Shown: positions 51,818 through 61,245, counted from the first letter of the stretch. The stretch: DNA of 64,000 nucleotides from Tissierella creatinini (GCA_005046945.1 SUSS01000008.1:1-64000); one strand, 5' to 3'. Numbers and translations: made by a program. Notes: a model not told the origin generated them from the letters alone.

Positions 51818-53815
51818 TTACTGAAATTCGATAATTACCTTAAACATATCTCCATCTATATCTACCTTAAAGCTTCCACCTGACACCTCCGTAAAGCTTT
51901 CTGCTATAGAAAGACCTAGACCGCTACCCTCTGTGGTTCTTGATTCATCTCCACGGTTAAATCTTTGAAGTATTTCCTCGGCCGTAAAGTCCATTTCATA
52001 GCCTGCAGTGTTCTTAACAGTTGCTATCGCCTTGCCATCCTTATCTTCTAATTCAACAAATATCCTAGTTCCTTTAAGGGAATATTTAAGGGCATTGTCT
52101 ATGATGTTTTGAAATACCCTGTAAAGCTTTTTCCCATCTGACTTTATCATTACAGGTTCATTAGGTAGATTAGTCTTTATAGTAAGTCCTGATTTCTCAA
52201 TATCATCCTCCATATCCCCTAGGGTCTGCTCTATAAGCTTCTTTAAATCCAGGTCTTCAAAATCCACATTGATGTCCCCGCTGGTAGACTTTGCTAGGTC
52301 AAACAAGTCTGCTACTATATTTTTTAGCCTATTGGATTTCTCCCTTAAGATATTTACATAATCCCGAGCAGTTTCGGATAGATCATCTTCCTTGGATAAT
52401 AAATCCACATAAGAGATAATAGAAGTCAAGGGAGTCTTTAGATCATGGGACACGTTAGTTACTAAGTTAATCTTCATCCTTTCCGACTTCATCTGTTCTT
52501 CCAAACTCTCATCAAAGCCCTTATTTATCTCTTCATAGGTCTTGTTGTTGTATTTTACATACCATAAGATTATGACTATCTCCAATATCGGAGGAAAAAT
52601 CATCAAAGGAGGCACTGCAATAAATATAAAAGTCAAAAATACCAGTATAAAGCTTGCAACTATAAAGGCTATCTGTCTTTTATGAAGTGATTTGGTCAAG
52701 GGAAACTTTTCAAATCTTCTGCCATCAAAAAAGCTCTTTAGAAAATCTAAAACGCCATGAAAAATCCTATAAAAGAATTTATAGGTTAAGCAATCCTTTA
52801 TAAATCTTTTTCCCTTGATTTTTCGGATTAATGCTAAGTAGATTACTCCACATAATAAAACAGCAACAGCTGTTATAACACCTATTAAATAAATAGCATT
52901 AGATTGAGTGCTAGTAAGATTATTTATTGGAGTGTTTAAGCTCCTGAAACTATATACGCCTAAAGTATATACCCCATAAAACCATCCAATTATTGTCAGG
53001 ATAAAAGCTCCAACCATAAACTCAGTCCATATCTTATCCACCCAATTAAAATGGAGCTCATCATCGTAAGGAAGTCTTCCTGTTACAATAGTAAGATAGA
53101 TAATCAATATAATAGCTAGTATAATAAAGGCTACAAATAGCTTAACCATTGGAACTAAGACATCTCTTCCCGCTTCCCATCCTTTCTGCTGTTCATTCAT
53201 AAAGTCATCAGTAAAGGCTAAATACAGAGTTACATCATCTTCAGCCGAGTACCAAGAAATAATCGATGGATCTACTTTTTTACCATAGCTAACATTCCCT
53301 TTTTCAAATGCTAGAAAAGTATCCTCATGCTTTGCAAAGTCTTCTCTTGTATAGGACTCCTTGTTGGTAAAGGTATTCACTCCATCGCTTACATAGAAGA
53401 TATAGTCCTTATCTTCATTGACGATTTGAATCCCTTGAGGCACATTGACTTCCTCTTCAGCAATTACTTCACTAGGCTCTTGAGCTTCCACCTCAGTTTC
53501 CTCTTCTAACACCCCATCACCTACTTGATTAGCAACAGAATCTTTAAAAGGAGTAGCTGAAGTATTGACCTCTACATCTTCATCACCTTGCCATTGAATC
53601 AGCCCTAAAGTTTCATGAAACGCATTGTTCATTTCATATTTAAAAGCCGTTCTGCTTGATTTATATTCACTAACTATTATGGACTCAGGGTTATAGCCCA
53701 TGAATAGCACATAAGCCCCCTGGACTACTGCCGCTGTTATAAATACTACTGCAAGTATAAAAGCCAGTAATTTCGTCAATGAGTGTCTGCTAATACTTTT
53801 CAATTTTGTATCCAA
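51818..53815 (-). CDS. membrane sensor histidine kinase
   Basis: 665 residues. N-terminal helix (about 15-35), an extracytoplasmic domain of about 185 residues with an acidic linker (EEETEVEAQEPSEVIAEEE), then a cluster of five or six helices (about 220-430), HisKA with VSHDLKTPLTSI (about 458-469), and HATPase with N box NIIDNALKYS and GSGLGLSIAES. The many-helix input region suggests sensing at the membrane or cell envelope. TTG start overlaps the regulator gene by 26 bases, so translation is coupled. The exact start is uncertain; an in-frame TTG lies 12 bases on. Confidence 0.9.
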   Translation of the reverse strand: MDTKLKSISRHSLTKLLAFILAVVFITAAVVQGAYVLFMGYNPESIIVSEYKSSRTAFKYEMNNAFHETLGLIQWQGDEDVEVNTSATPFKDSVANQVGDGVLEEETEVEAQEPSEVIAEEEVNVPQGIQIVNEDKDYIFYVSDGVNTFTNKESYTREDFAKHEDTFLAFEKGNVSYGKKVDPSIISWYSAEDDVTLYLAFTDDFMNEQQKGWEAGRDVLVPMVKLFVAFIILAIILIIYLTIVTGRLPYDDELHFNWVDKIWTEFMVGAFILTIIGWFYGVYTLGVYSFRSLNTPINNLTSTQSNAIYLIGVITAVAVLLCGVIYLALIRKIKGKRFIKDCLTYKFFYRIFHGVLDFLKSFFDGRRFEKFPLTKSLHKRQIAFIVASFILVFLTFIFIAVPPLMIFPPILEIVIILWYVKYNNKTYEEINKGFDESLEEQMKSERMKINLVTNVSHDLKTPLTSIISYVDLLSKEDDLSETARDYVNILREKSNRLKNIVADLFDLAKSTSGDINVDFEDLDLKKLIEQTLGDMEDDIEKSGLTIKTNLPNEPVMIKSDGKKLYRVFQNIIDNALKYSLKGTRIFVELEDKDGKAIATVKNTAGYEMDFTAEEILQRFNRGDESRTTEGSGLGLSIAESFTEVSGGSFKVDIDGDMFKVIIEFQ

Positions 53816-54491
53816 TACCCCACACCACCTTTAAATATTTAGGCTCTTTAGGATTTATTTCAATCTTTTCACGGATACGGCGGATATGGACCATTACCGT
53901 ATTTTCCACGGAATAGGCTTCCTCTTCCCATACTTTTTCATAGATCTGTTCAGCAGAAAAAACCATTCCTAGATTGGACATTAAAAGTTCCATCATCTTA
54001 AACTCAGTAGGAGTAAGCCTTACACCTTCTCCATCTACTGTAAACTCCTTACTTTCACGATTTAGACAAAGTCCTCCAGTTTGAAGCAGGGATGATGTAG
54101 ATGCATTTCCCATATCCCCAAGGTACATATACCGTCTAAGTTGACTCTTAACCCTGGCAACCAGCTCCTGTGGATTAAATGGTTTTGTAACATAATCATC
54201 AGCCCCCATGGAAAGACCCAGTATCTTATCGCTATCCTCAGACTTTGCTGAAAGGATTATGATTGGGATATTCTTCTTCTCCCTAATCTTCATAGTGGTT
54301 GAAAGCCCATCCAATTTTGGCATCATCACATCTAATAGAATAAGTTGAATATTGTTAACAACCAATGCATCCAAGGCTTCCAACCCGTTGTAAGCCTTGA
54401 CGACCTCATATCCTTCCATAGTTAAGAGCTTATCTATTGCATTGGCGATTTCCTTATCATCATCTACTACTAATATCCTCGCTTTATCCAT
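53790..54491 (-). CDS. OmpR/PhoB-family response regulator
   Basis: 233 residues. Receiver domain with DDD (10-12), phospho-acceptor Asp in LILLDVMMPKLDG (about 54), Thr/Ser LSAKS and Lys KPFNPQEL; C-terminal winged helix with LTPTEFKMMELLM and VHIRRIREKIE. Forms a pair with the overlapping kinase gene. Upstream an extended -10 (TGTTATAAT, minus strand; TATAAT at 54583-54588) is followed by two GTAAGA direct repeats 11 bp apart (54558-54563, 54569-54574), the spacing of OmpR-type half sites, so autoregulation is likely. Confidence 0.94.
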   Translation of the reverse strand: MDKARILVVDDDKEIANAIDKLLTMEGYEVVKAYNGLEALDALVVNNIQLILLDVMMPKLDGLSTTMKIREKKNIPIIILSAKSEDSDKILGLSMGADDYVTKPFNPQELVARVKSQLRRYMYLGDMGNASTSSLLQTGGLCLNRESKEFTVDGEGVRLTPTEFKMMELLMSNLGMVFSAEQIYEKVWEEEAYSVENTVMVHIRRIREKIEINPKEPKYLKVVWGIGYKIEKY

Positions 54492-54660
54492 ATCCTTACC
54501 TCCTATAGCCTATATATTCATATTAAGGCAACAACCTTACAAGAAGGCTGACGAAAATCTTACGAATTTCTTACTTCACACAATTATAACACAAGCAAAT
54601 AGGGAGAATTTTAGAAAATCAATTGATTTGGAGCTTATAGGGGGAAAGGGAACTTGGAAC

Positions 54661-54704
54661 AAAAAGAAAGAGGGTTTAAGAGTTAATATACTCTTAGACC
54701 CTCT
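54661..54704 (-). terminator. PHP gene terminator
   Basis: AGAGGGTCTAAGAGT / ACTCTTAAACCCTCT stem followed by TTCTTTTTG on the minus strand, seven bases after the stop. Confidence 0.85.
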
Positions 54705-54710
54705 AATTTT

Positions 54711-55352
54711 TTAAATTTGGGAAGCAATTGAATTAACAAGCTTTTGTGTTTTGTCCGTTTTCATAATTGGGTAGTAATTTGAATGTTTTACAGCTTCAAT
54801 AAAATCTTTATGATCTCTTATATAATCTTCAAAATGTGTAGTATAAATTCCTACTTTGTCTATAACATGAGCATCACTCGAACCAAATACTGGTAGGTTT
54901 AATTTATTAGCCAGATGATAAGCTTGCATATTATGCTCAAATCTAGTGCTGCCGTTAAAGGCTTCAATGCCGGATAATAAAGGAGCTAGTCTTCTCATAT
55001 TATTTCCTATGCCTCTATTGTTATCTCTAAATGGATGGGCTGCTATAGCTACCCCCTTGTTTTTCTTAACAAGGTGCAAAAGCTCCTCTGCACTAACCAT
55101 TTCCTTAGGTATATCCTTTAAACCAAAGGTCAAAATATCTCCTTCAAAGGTTAGCACCTCTGCACCAACTATAACTAAAACTCCATCTATTATTGCAGAA
55201 TCGCCAATCTCATTTCTAAGCAAGTTATTATCATGGTTAGTTATGCACAAACCATCTAAACCTATTGATTTAGCTTCATTTATTGCTTCATAAAAATCTA
55301 TATTACTATCAGATGAGTATTTATTCTCATGTACATGACAATCGATTATCAT
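54711..55352 (-). CDS. PHP-domain phosphoesterase
   Basis: 213 residues. Metal motifs DCHVHENKYSSD (about 4-15), TNHDN (about 38-42), AHPFRDNN (about 104) and FGSSDAHVID (about 155) form the trinuclear metal site of PHP phosphoesterases. Small stand-alone PHP proteins hydrolyse phosphate esters or nucleotides such as 3',5'-bisphosphates; the substrate here is unknown. Single gene with its own terminator. Confidence 0.88.
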   Translation of the reverse strand: MIIDCHVHENKYSSDSNIDFYEAINEAKSIGLDGLCITNHDNNLLRNEIGDSAIIDGVLVIVGAEVLTFEGDILTFGLKDIPKEMVSAEELLHLVKKNKGVAIAAHPFRDNNRGIGNNMRRLAPLLSGIEAFNGSTRFEHNMQAYHLANKLNLPVFGSSDAHVIDKVGIYTTHFEDYIRDHKDFIEAVKHSNYYPIMKTDKTQKLVNSIASQI

Positions 55353-55493
55353 ATAATTTCACCTTCTAAAAATATTTGTATAATTGTATATTATCATATT
55401 ATTGCTAATAAAAATTAATTATAGAAATATATAATATAAAAAAATATTATATAAATATTTTATATACAAAAATACTAATATATGTAGAACTTC

Positions 55494-57014
55494 CTATTCA
55501 AACCATCTTCCCTTTAGGAGATCCTTAGCATCTCTAGTTAAAGGGATTAAATCGCTTCTATCTAAATATGAGATATCAAATTTTCGATTTAATGCTGCAA
55601 AGTGTTTTAGTCCAAAGGCTATCTTATTAAGATATGAAAATACTCCTACCGCTCCTAAGGAAAAACCATTTGCTTCTTTACCATATATAGCTCTTAAATC
55701 CGCCAAGTCACCATATATTTCTTCTACAGTGTTCCCATATTTTTTCATATGTTTTGGTATATTTCCTTCTTTAATCATATTCCCAATCCTCTTACCTGTC
55801 ATTGCAGCTGTCATTGCAGCACGGCATAATCCTATGGCAGTTACATTTCCCTTGCCTAAGGCAAGGGATTTAAATACATGATCTTCAGAACTAAAACCAC
55901 CAGTTATTGTAATAGCTGGTATATAATCCCCCTTAGCCTTTAGTTTTTCAACAATATTACAAACAGCATCTTCCATTAATATTGTAGGTAGACTCCATTC
56001 ATTCATCATCTTACTTGGGCTATATCCACTACCTCCACCGGCACCATCGAAAGTAATCATATCAACTTCAGCCTTACTTCCGATTATTATAACTTTTTCT
56101 AAATCTTGAATCTGGTAACCAGCCATTTTAAAATAGAAATTCTTTATACCCATTTCTCTTAATTCTTGGATTCGAGGGATTAAATAATCCTCATCCCATA
56201 AGGGTAGCCTTCCATAGGAGTAGAAGTTTGGACAAGTTCCTTCTTCAAACTTCCTAATAACCTCTAAATCCATAGGGTCAGGAAATACCAAAACCCCCAT
56301 TTCTTGTTTCTTCAAGGCTTCTTCCCTATTTTTAAGTCTACGAACTGGCTGAGTTCCTTTTGCACCTTGCCCAAATTTAAATTCCAATGCTTCTAGCTTA
56401 TGCTCTTTTATTGCATATTCAGGAAGACCAAGCATATCATCCTCAACATTACATTGCAAAATAATTTGCCCATAACCACGATAATATTTTCGGAAAGAAT
56501 CTAGGATGTTTTTTAGGTAAGAAAATTCAACTACTTTTCCGTTTTCAATCTTTAAATTAGGATCTTTAGTCATTGCTTCCTCACCTATTACACAGCTTAC
56601 TCCTGCCATGGCAGCTCCAGAGAAGTAATCCTCCCAATTTAATTTTACTAAAGCAGGTAAAATAATTGGCATAGACAATTTTACTAGATTGTATTTACCA
56701 TATTCTCTTTCTAATTTCACCCTATATATATTTGCCTCTTCATAGTTAGGATTGGCTCCAATTGCACCGAATACACGCCCGTTTATGTTGAAGTGTGAAA
56801 AATCAATTGGATAATCCTTTTCTGAAGCAACTTGATTGTTTCCTGTATTTGTTGGATATACTGTTTGTTGTCCTAAAACTGCTGCTATTGCGATTTCACA
56901 AGTTCCATCGCACTCCTCTGTACAAAAAGAACACATACCTGATTGTGGCGAAATATGGTTGCTCCTTAGATATGTATCATTAAATGAAGATGATAATCTT
57001 GGTGAATAGGTCAT
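55494..57014 (-). CDS. stand-alone FMN-binding glutamate synthase family protein
   Basis: 506 residues, equal to the FMN/central domain of GltB without the amidotransferase domain. N-terminal cysteine cluster MCSFCTEECDGTCEIA (about 27-42, C-x2-C-x3-C-x3-C) could hold an Fe-S cluster. FMN barrel features: KFGQGAKGTQPVRRL, DMITFDGAGGGSGYSPSKMM (the DGxxGGT-like loop) and ITGGFSSEDHVFKSLALGKGNVTAIGLCRAAM. Family members occur in archaea and anaerobes as glutamate synthase or unknown oxidoreductase. AAAGGGGG before ATG 57014, 71 bases after the NifX-like gene and probably on the same transcript. Confidence 0.87.
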   Translation of the reverse strand: MTYSPRLSSSFNDTYLRSNHISPQSGMCSFCTEECDGTCEIAIAAVLGQQTVYPTNTGNNQVASEKDYPIDFSHFNINGRVFGAIGANPNYEEANIYRVKLEREYGKYNLVKLSMPIILPALVKLNWEDYFSGAAMAGVSCVIGEEAMTKDPNLKIENGKVVEFSYLKNILDSFRKYYRGYGQIILQCNVEDDMLGLPEYAIKEHKLEALEFKFGQGAKGTQPVRRLKNREEALKKQEMGVLVFPDPMDLEVIRKFEEGTCPNFYSYGRLPLWDEDYLIPRIQELREMGIKNFYFKMAGYQIQDLEKVIIIGSKAEVDMITFDGAGGGSGYSPSKMMNEWSLPTILMEDAVCNIVEKLKAKGDYIPAITITGGFSSEDHVFKSLALGKGNVTAIGLCRAAMTAAMTGKRIGNMIKEGNIPKHMKKYGNTVEEIYGDLADLRAIYGKEANGFSLGAVGVFSYLNKIAFGLKHFAALNRKFDISYLDRSDLIPLTRDAKDLLKGRWFE

Positions 57015-57084
57015 TAATTAATCCCCCTTTTTTTGCTAAACCTATTTTTGGACAAACTACTAGCTTAATAATTTTTAAAAACTT

Positions 57085-57444
57085 CTATTCACCGCATTCA
57101 TCATTGTGTTGGTGTTCATGACAAACGGAATTTGTAGATTTTAGAGAGCCTTCTAGGTAGTCTTCTGCTGCCTTTTTAGCATTACCTCTTGCTCCTACTA
57201 TAACTTCTATACCTTTTTCACTGAAAATATCAACAGCACCTCCACCCATGCCGCCTGAGATAATAACTTTTACACCCATATCGCTTAAAAAGTTAGGCAG
57301 GAAGCCAGGCTTATGGCCAGGATTTGCTATAGACTCACTCTTTACAATCTTTCTGTTCTCAGCTTCAAAAATATTGAAGTTAACGCAATGTCCAAAATGC
57401 TCTGTAACCATTTCATTTTCACTTGCTACCGCTATCTTAATCAT
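57085..57444 (-). CDS. NifX/NifB-like metal-cofactor-binding protein, copy 2
   Basis: 119 residues in the dinitrogenase iron-molybdenum cofactor (Nitro_FeMo-Co) fold: KIAVASENEMVTEHFGHCVNFNIFE at the N terminus and a central GVKVIISGGMGGGAVDIFSEKGIEVI. The tail CHEHQHNDECGE is rich in His/Cys and may bind metal. Start overlaps the mrp stop (ATGA), so translation is coupled. Nitrogenase genes are absent, so the cofactor is not FeMo-co in the usual sense. Confidence 0.88.
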   Translation of the reverse strand: MIKIAVASENEMVTEHFGHCVNFNIFEAENRKIVKSESIANPGHKPGFLPNFLSDMGVKVIISGGMGGGAVDIFSEKGIEVIVGARGNAKKAAEDYLEGSLKSTNSVCHEHQHNDECGE

Positions 57445-58283
57445 TTCTTTCCCTCCATTTTTTCTAATAATTCAGCAAGGTCTTCAAGCCAATCGCCATC
57501 AAAAAGCTCTATCATACCCTTGTCACAAGCAGCGGATATTTTAGGGTCAATCGGTAACTTTGCAAGAACCTTAAGGTCATATTTTTCAGCTATTTCTTCA
57601 ATATGGCTATCTCCAAATATGTGATAATCTTTGCCATTATCTGGACATTTAAAATAGGACATGTTTTCTACCAAACCAATGATGGGGATATCCATCATTT
57701 TAGCCATCTTGACTGCTTTAGATACAATCATTGATACAAGCTCCTGGGGAGATGTAACTACTATAATCCCATCAACAGCAATAGATTGAAATACTGTAAG
57801 CGGAACATCCCCAGTACCTGGTGGCATATCAATAAACATAAAATCTACATTCGTCCAAATTACATCAGTCCAGAATTGCTTAACCATATTAGCAATTATA
57901 GGCCCCCTCCAAACAAGCGGATCAGAATCATTTTCTAAAAGCAAGTTAACAGACATAATATCAATGCCTGTTTTACTTTTAATAGGCAATAGTCCAAATT
58001 CATTACCCCTGGCTTTTTCCCTTATCCCAAATGCTTTAGGTATAGAAGGTCCTGTAATATCTGCATCAAGAATGGCTGAATGATAACCCCTTCTATTCAT
58101 AGTAACTGCAAGCATAGAAGTAACAAGGGACTTACCAACCCCTCCTTTGCCACTTACAATACCAATAACTTTTTTGATGCTACTCATCTGGTGAGCTTTA
58201 GCTGAAAAATCTATTTTTTCTTCCTTTCTATCTTCGCAGTCCTCTGAACAACTGCTACAGCTTTGATTGCAATTTTCACTCAT
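57441..58283 (-). CDS. Mrp/NBP35-family P-loop Fe-S cluster carrier ATPase
   Basis: 280 residues. Starts with a Cys-rich tail NCNQSCSSCSEDCED (residues 4-17), deviant Walker A SGKGGVGKSLVTS (about 43-55), IDMPPGTGDVPLT and LVENMSYFKCPDNGK. In most Mrp/ApbC proteins the last motif is CPxC; here the second Cys position is Asn, so cluster binding may rest on the N-terminal cysteines as in Nbp35. Carries and transfers [4Fe-4S] clusters. 18 bases after the MBL gene. Confidence 0.92.
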   Translation of the reverse strand: MSENCNQSCSSCSEDCEDRKEEKIDFSAKAHQMSSIKKVIGIVSGKGGVGKSLVTSMLAVTMNRRGYHSAILDADITGPSIPKAFGIREKARGNEFGLLPIKSKTGIDIMSVNLLLENDSDPLVWRGPIIANMVKQFWTDVIWTNVDFMFIDMPPGTGDVPLTVFQSIAVDGIIVVTSPQELVSMIVSKAVKMAKMMDIPIIGLVENMSYFKCPDNGKDYHIFGDSHIEEIAEKYDLKVLAKLPIDPKISAACDKGMIELFDGDWLEDLAELLEKMEGKK

Positions 58284-58301
58284 AATCTTTACCCCTTTAT
58301 T

Positions 58302-59126
58302 TTAGATTCTTACTTCACTTCCTGCTGAAAGATATTCAATCCTATCACCCATAAATTCCTTAAGCCTTTTATAAGGTTCTAAGCCTGTGCAATGGCAGGT
58401 ATAATACTTTGCTTTTGTATCTATGAAAAATCTACTTATTTTATCTATAGTATCAAAGTTTTCATTTCCACCAGAAGACTTGCTGGAGAGATGAAATCCA
58501 CCTATTACATAGTCAGGCATTCTTCCTTTTAAGTCATAAAAACCTTTAATAATATTAACAATCCCATTATGAGCACAACCTGTTAACAAAATGGTTTTTC
58601 CATCCTCTTCTATAAAAAGATTCTGTTCGTGAGCAAAAGTATCTTCTACTATCTGATTGTTCTTTTCCATAAATAATCCACTATTTGACATTGGCCCCGG
58701 CTCTCTTTGAATGATATTTGACAACAGTTGAACTCCCTTACTGATAAAAAATTGGTCAGATGTAAGTTCGATTTGCTTGTTATCCTTTAACTCATCTTCT
58801 AAACCAATAAAATCCAATTTATCATTTGGTCTTAAGGCATAATGCTTCTCAAATGCAAGAGGGTGTATAAATACCTTGGCCCTTGAGTTTTCCCTTAAAA
58901 AAGTTTTAAGTCCACCACCATGGTCATAATGGCCATGGGAAATTATTAGATAATCAACATTCTCAATTTTTACATTCAATTTTTTAGCATTTTCAAAAAA
59001 CAGCTCACTTGCTCCAACATCAAATAGAATCTTTAGACCATTGCTTTCAATATAAAGGCTAAGACCATGCTCGCTACCAATATCTTTTGATATAGATGTG
59101 TTTTCCACTAATGTTTTGATAATCAT
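58302..59126 (-). CDS. metallo-beta-lactamase-fold hydrolase (COG1237 type)
   Basis: 274 residues. Metal motif SHGHYDHGGGL (about 63-73), LTGCAHNGIVNI (about 178) and a C-terminal TCHCTGLEPYKRLKE. It resembles the 7,8-dihydropterin-6-methyl-4-(beta-D-ribofuranosyl)aminobenzene phosphate synthase-like group, whose bacterial function is unclear. Position between the MinD-type ATPases and Mrp suggests a role in the same cofactor pathway. Start ATG 59126, four bases after the preceding stop. Confidence 0.88.
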   Translation of the reverse strand: MIIKTLVENTSISKDIGSEHGLSLYIESNGLKILFDVGASELFFENAKKLNVKIENVDYLIISHGHYDHGGGLKTFLRENSRAKVFIHPLAFEKHYALRPNDKLDFIGLEDELKDNKQIELTSDQFFISKGVQLLSNIIQREPGPMSNSGLFMEKNNQIVEDTFAHEQNLFIEEDGKTILLTGCAHNGIVNIIKGFYDLKGRMPDYVIGGFHLSSKSSGGNENFDTIDKISRFFIDTKAKYYTCHCTGLEPYKRLKEFMGDRIEYLSAGSEVRI

Positions 59127-59130
59127 GATC

Positions 59131-60006
59131 TTACCCCCTAGCTTCTTTAAAAAGTAATTCCATGGTCCTACTATAAACTGTCTTCACTGCTGCTCCTGAT
59201 ATACAATCTATGTCTACAATGGTCTGTCCATTGTTAATAGCTTCTACTGCCTTTGAATCAAAAGGTATTTTACCCATAAAAGCCAAGCCTTGTTCTTTAC
59301 AAAGCTCTTCTATCTTTTTTGTATTTTCCATATTTGTATCAAATTTGTTTATGCAGATTGCTATTTTAGTACCAAACTTGGCTGCTGTTTTTATGATACG
59401 GTCCATATCACTAATACCAGATATAGAAGGTTCCGCTACTATCAAAACCATGTCTACTCCGCTAAGTGATGCTATTACAGGGCAGCCTATGCCAGGAGAC
59501 CCATCGATAATTGCAAGATTGGCAAAGGCTCCTGCATCCTTCAGCTGCTTTTTAACTTCTGTTACCAACATACCTGAAGTACCACTACCCATTTTTAGTT
59601 GGGCCGTAGAAAAGACTTCTTCTTCACCTACATATAACTCCAATTCACCGGCCACAGCTGGCTTTAAGGATATTGCTTGTGTAGGACATACAAGCTGGCA
59701 AACCCCACAGCCCTCACAGGCAAAGGGCTCTACCTTATATATCTTATCTATTGAAATAGCATCGAATCTACAATTTTGTCTGCATTGGTCGCATTCTATG
59801 CAGGATTCGGGATCTATATCTGCTTTTGCCATACCATAATAATCCCTCTTCCTTGGTTCCACACTTTGCTTTGTTATAAGGTGTAGGTTAGGTGCATCTA
59901 CATCACAATCGGCATAAGCCTTAGCTTTTGAAAGCTTTATAAAGGCGCTAGCTATAGTAGTCTTACCTGTACCCCCTTTTCCGCTAAGAATTAGTAGTTG
60001 CTTCAT
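59131..60006 (-). CDS. MinD/ParA-type ATPase with ferredoxin insert, copy 2
   Basis: 291 residues. Deviant Walker A LSGKGGTGKTT (about 7-17), a two-[4Fe-4S] ferredoxin insert CIECDQCRQNCRFDAI and CEGCGVCQLVCPTQAI (about 63-110), then IIDGSPGIGCPVIAS (switch II). Paralogue of the next gene upstream, which it overlaps by 23 bases. Such pairs are widespread in anaerobes next to NifX-like proteins; proposed as nucleotide-driven Fe-S or metal-cofactor carriers. Soluble; probably a heterodimer. Confidence 0.92.
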   Translation of the reverse strand: MKQLLILSGKGGTGKTTIASAFIKLSKAKAYADCDVDAPNLHLITKQSVEPRKRDYYGMAKADIDPESCIECDQCRQNCRFDAISIDKIYKVEPFACEGCGVCQLVCPTQAISLKPAVAGELELYVGEEEVFSTAQLKMGSGTSGMLVTEVKKQLKDAGAFANLAIIDGSPGIGCPVIASLSGVDMVLIVAEPSISGISDMDRIIKTAAKFGTKIAICINKFDTNMENTKKIEELCKEQGLAFMGKIPFDSKAVEAINNGQTIVDIDCISGAAVKTVYSRTMELLFKEARG

Positions 60007-60841
60007 ATTGGACCTCCCTTATGACCGCTTCTAGCAGACCAGTAAATATATCGCTATATTTCTTACTTTTCCTTACTACAATTTCTGCATTGGAATTCAA
60101 TAAACCAAGTTCATTGTTAAAAGGAATTTTACATAAAATCTTGATGTTTTTTTCTAAGCAGAACTTCTCTGCTGGATTTTCTCCTTCAAGACATTTATTG
60201 AGAACTACTCCAAATGGCTTATTAAACAGCTTAACCAAATCATATACCATATTAAGGTTATGAACCCCAAACAAGGTTGGCTCTGCAACCAATATGCAAT
60301 AGTCAACATCTTTGATGCTTTCCATTACGATACAAGCACTTCCGGGAGGGCAGTCAACAAAAGTCACTTGGTCACCTTGAAATTGATTTTCCATAAGGAG
60401 ATTTTTTATAATAGGGATACCTGAAGCTTCTCCCGTATTTAATATTCCTGTATTCACCTTAACCCCATAGGAAATTCCCCTTTGAATTTTCCCAATAACT
60501 TTATCTCTTTCTATAAGGGCCCTTTCAGGACACAAGATAATACAGCCCCCACAGGAGTGGCAAATCTCTTCAAAAACTATTAGTTTATCTTTAATATAGG
60601 AAAGGGCATTAAATTTGCAAAAATCAACGCACCTTCTACACCCATTGCATAGTTCATTATCTACCTTAGGAATTTTTACTGATATTTCTTCTTGAACATC
60701 TTCAGGTTTAAAGAATAGGTATCCATTTGGCTCTTCAACATCGCAATCTATATATATGGATTTTTTAGCTGCTGCAGCTAAGTTGACAGATACCAATGTT
60801 TTTCCTGTGCCACCCTTTCCACTTAATACTGCTATTCTCAT
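59984..60841 (-). CDS. MinD/ParA-type ATPase with ferredoxin insert, copy 1
   Basis: 285 residues from ATG 60841 (GGTGGAG upstream); the longer start at 60883 lies inside the preceding gene. LSGKGGTGKTLVSVN (about 6-20), ferredoxin insert CNGCRRCVDFCKFNAL and CHSCGGCIILCPERAL (about 61-110), FVDCPPGSACIVMES. Together with copy 2 gives two ATPase and four predicted [4Fe-4S] sites. Confidence 0.92.
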   Translation of the reverse strand: MRIAVLSGKGGTGKTLVSVNLAAAAKKSIYIDCDVEEPNGYLFFKPEDVQEEISVKIPKVDNELCNGCRRCVDFCKFNALSYIKDKLIVFEEICHSCGGCIILCPERALIERDKVIGKIQRGISYGVKVNTGILNTGEASGIPIIKNLLMENQFQGDQVTFVDCPPGSACIVMESIKDVDYCILVAEPTLFGVHNLNMVYDLVKLFNKPFGVVLNKCLEGENPAEKFCLEKNIKILCKIPFNNELGLLNSNAEIVVRKSKKYSDIFTGLLEAVIREVQYEATTNS

Positions 60842-60842
60842 A

Positions 60843-61211
60843 TTAAGCTCCACCATGCCCATGAAATCCAGGATGAATTTCATCTAATAAAGATAGTTTC
60901 CCGTCTATAAAGTCATGAATATTGTCTTGAACTGAAGCAGATATGCTTTTATATATTTTGATATCTGCAGCTTTAAAGACATCGGCAGCATTCTGTCCAC
61001 AACGTGGAGTAAGTAAAACATCTGCCTTATTATCTGCTATAATTTGTGCAGCCTTAATTCCTGCTCCACCTTGACTATTGGCTGCGCTGTTATCAACAAA
61101 TAAACTTTCCTTAGTATCAAGATTATAAAAAAGGAAATATGGAGCCCGACCAAAAGATATACATACCTCAGATTCTAAACTTTTCTCGTCTACCGGAATT
61201 GATATTATCAA
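60843..61211 (-). CDS. NifX/NifB-like metal-cofactor-binding protein, copy 1
   Basis: 122 residues, Nitro_FeMo-Co fold: IPVDEKSLESEVCISFGRAPYFLFY then NSQGGAGIKAAQIIADNKADVLLTPRCGQNAADVF and a His/Gly tail HPGFHGHGGA. The stop precedes the MinD-1 ATG by one base. Third gene of the cluster, after the DUF134 regulator. Confidence 0.88.
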   Translation of the reverse strand: MIISIPVDEKSLESEVCISFGRAPYFLFYNLDTKESLFVDNSAANSQGGAGIKAAQIIADNKADVLLTPRCGQNAADVFKAADIKIYKSISASVQDNIHDFIDGKLSLLDEIHPGFHGHGGA

Positions 61212-61245
61212 TACAAACCCTCCTTCTTTTGTTTAAATTTCAAAC

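Noticed and set aside
59210..59839. 209-residue plus-strand ORF inside the MinD copy 2 gene
   Set aside because: Long only because it is antisense to a conserved GC-balanced gene; no SD and no recognisable domain.
57085..61211. NifX-like proteins as evidence of nitrogen fixation
   Set aside because: No nifH, nifD, nifK, nifE, nifN or nifB gene is present; the fold is widespread in non-fixing anaerobes.
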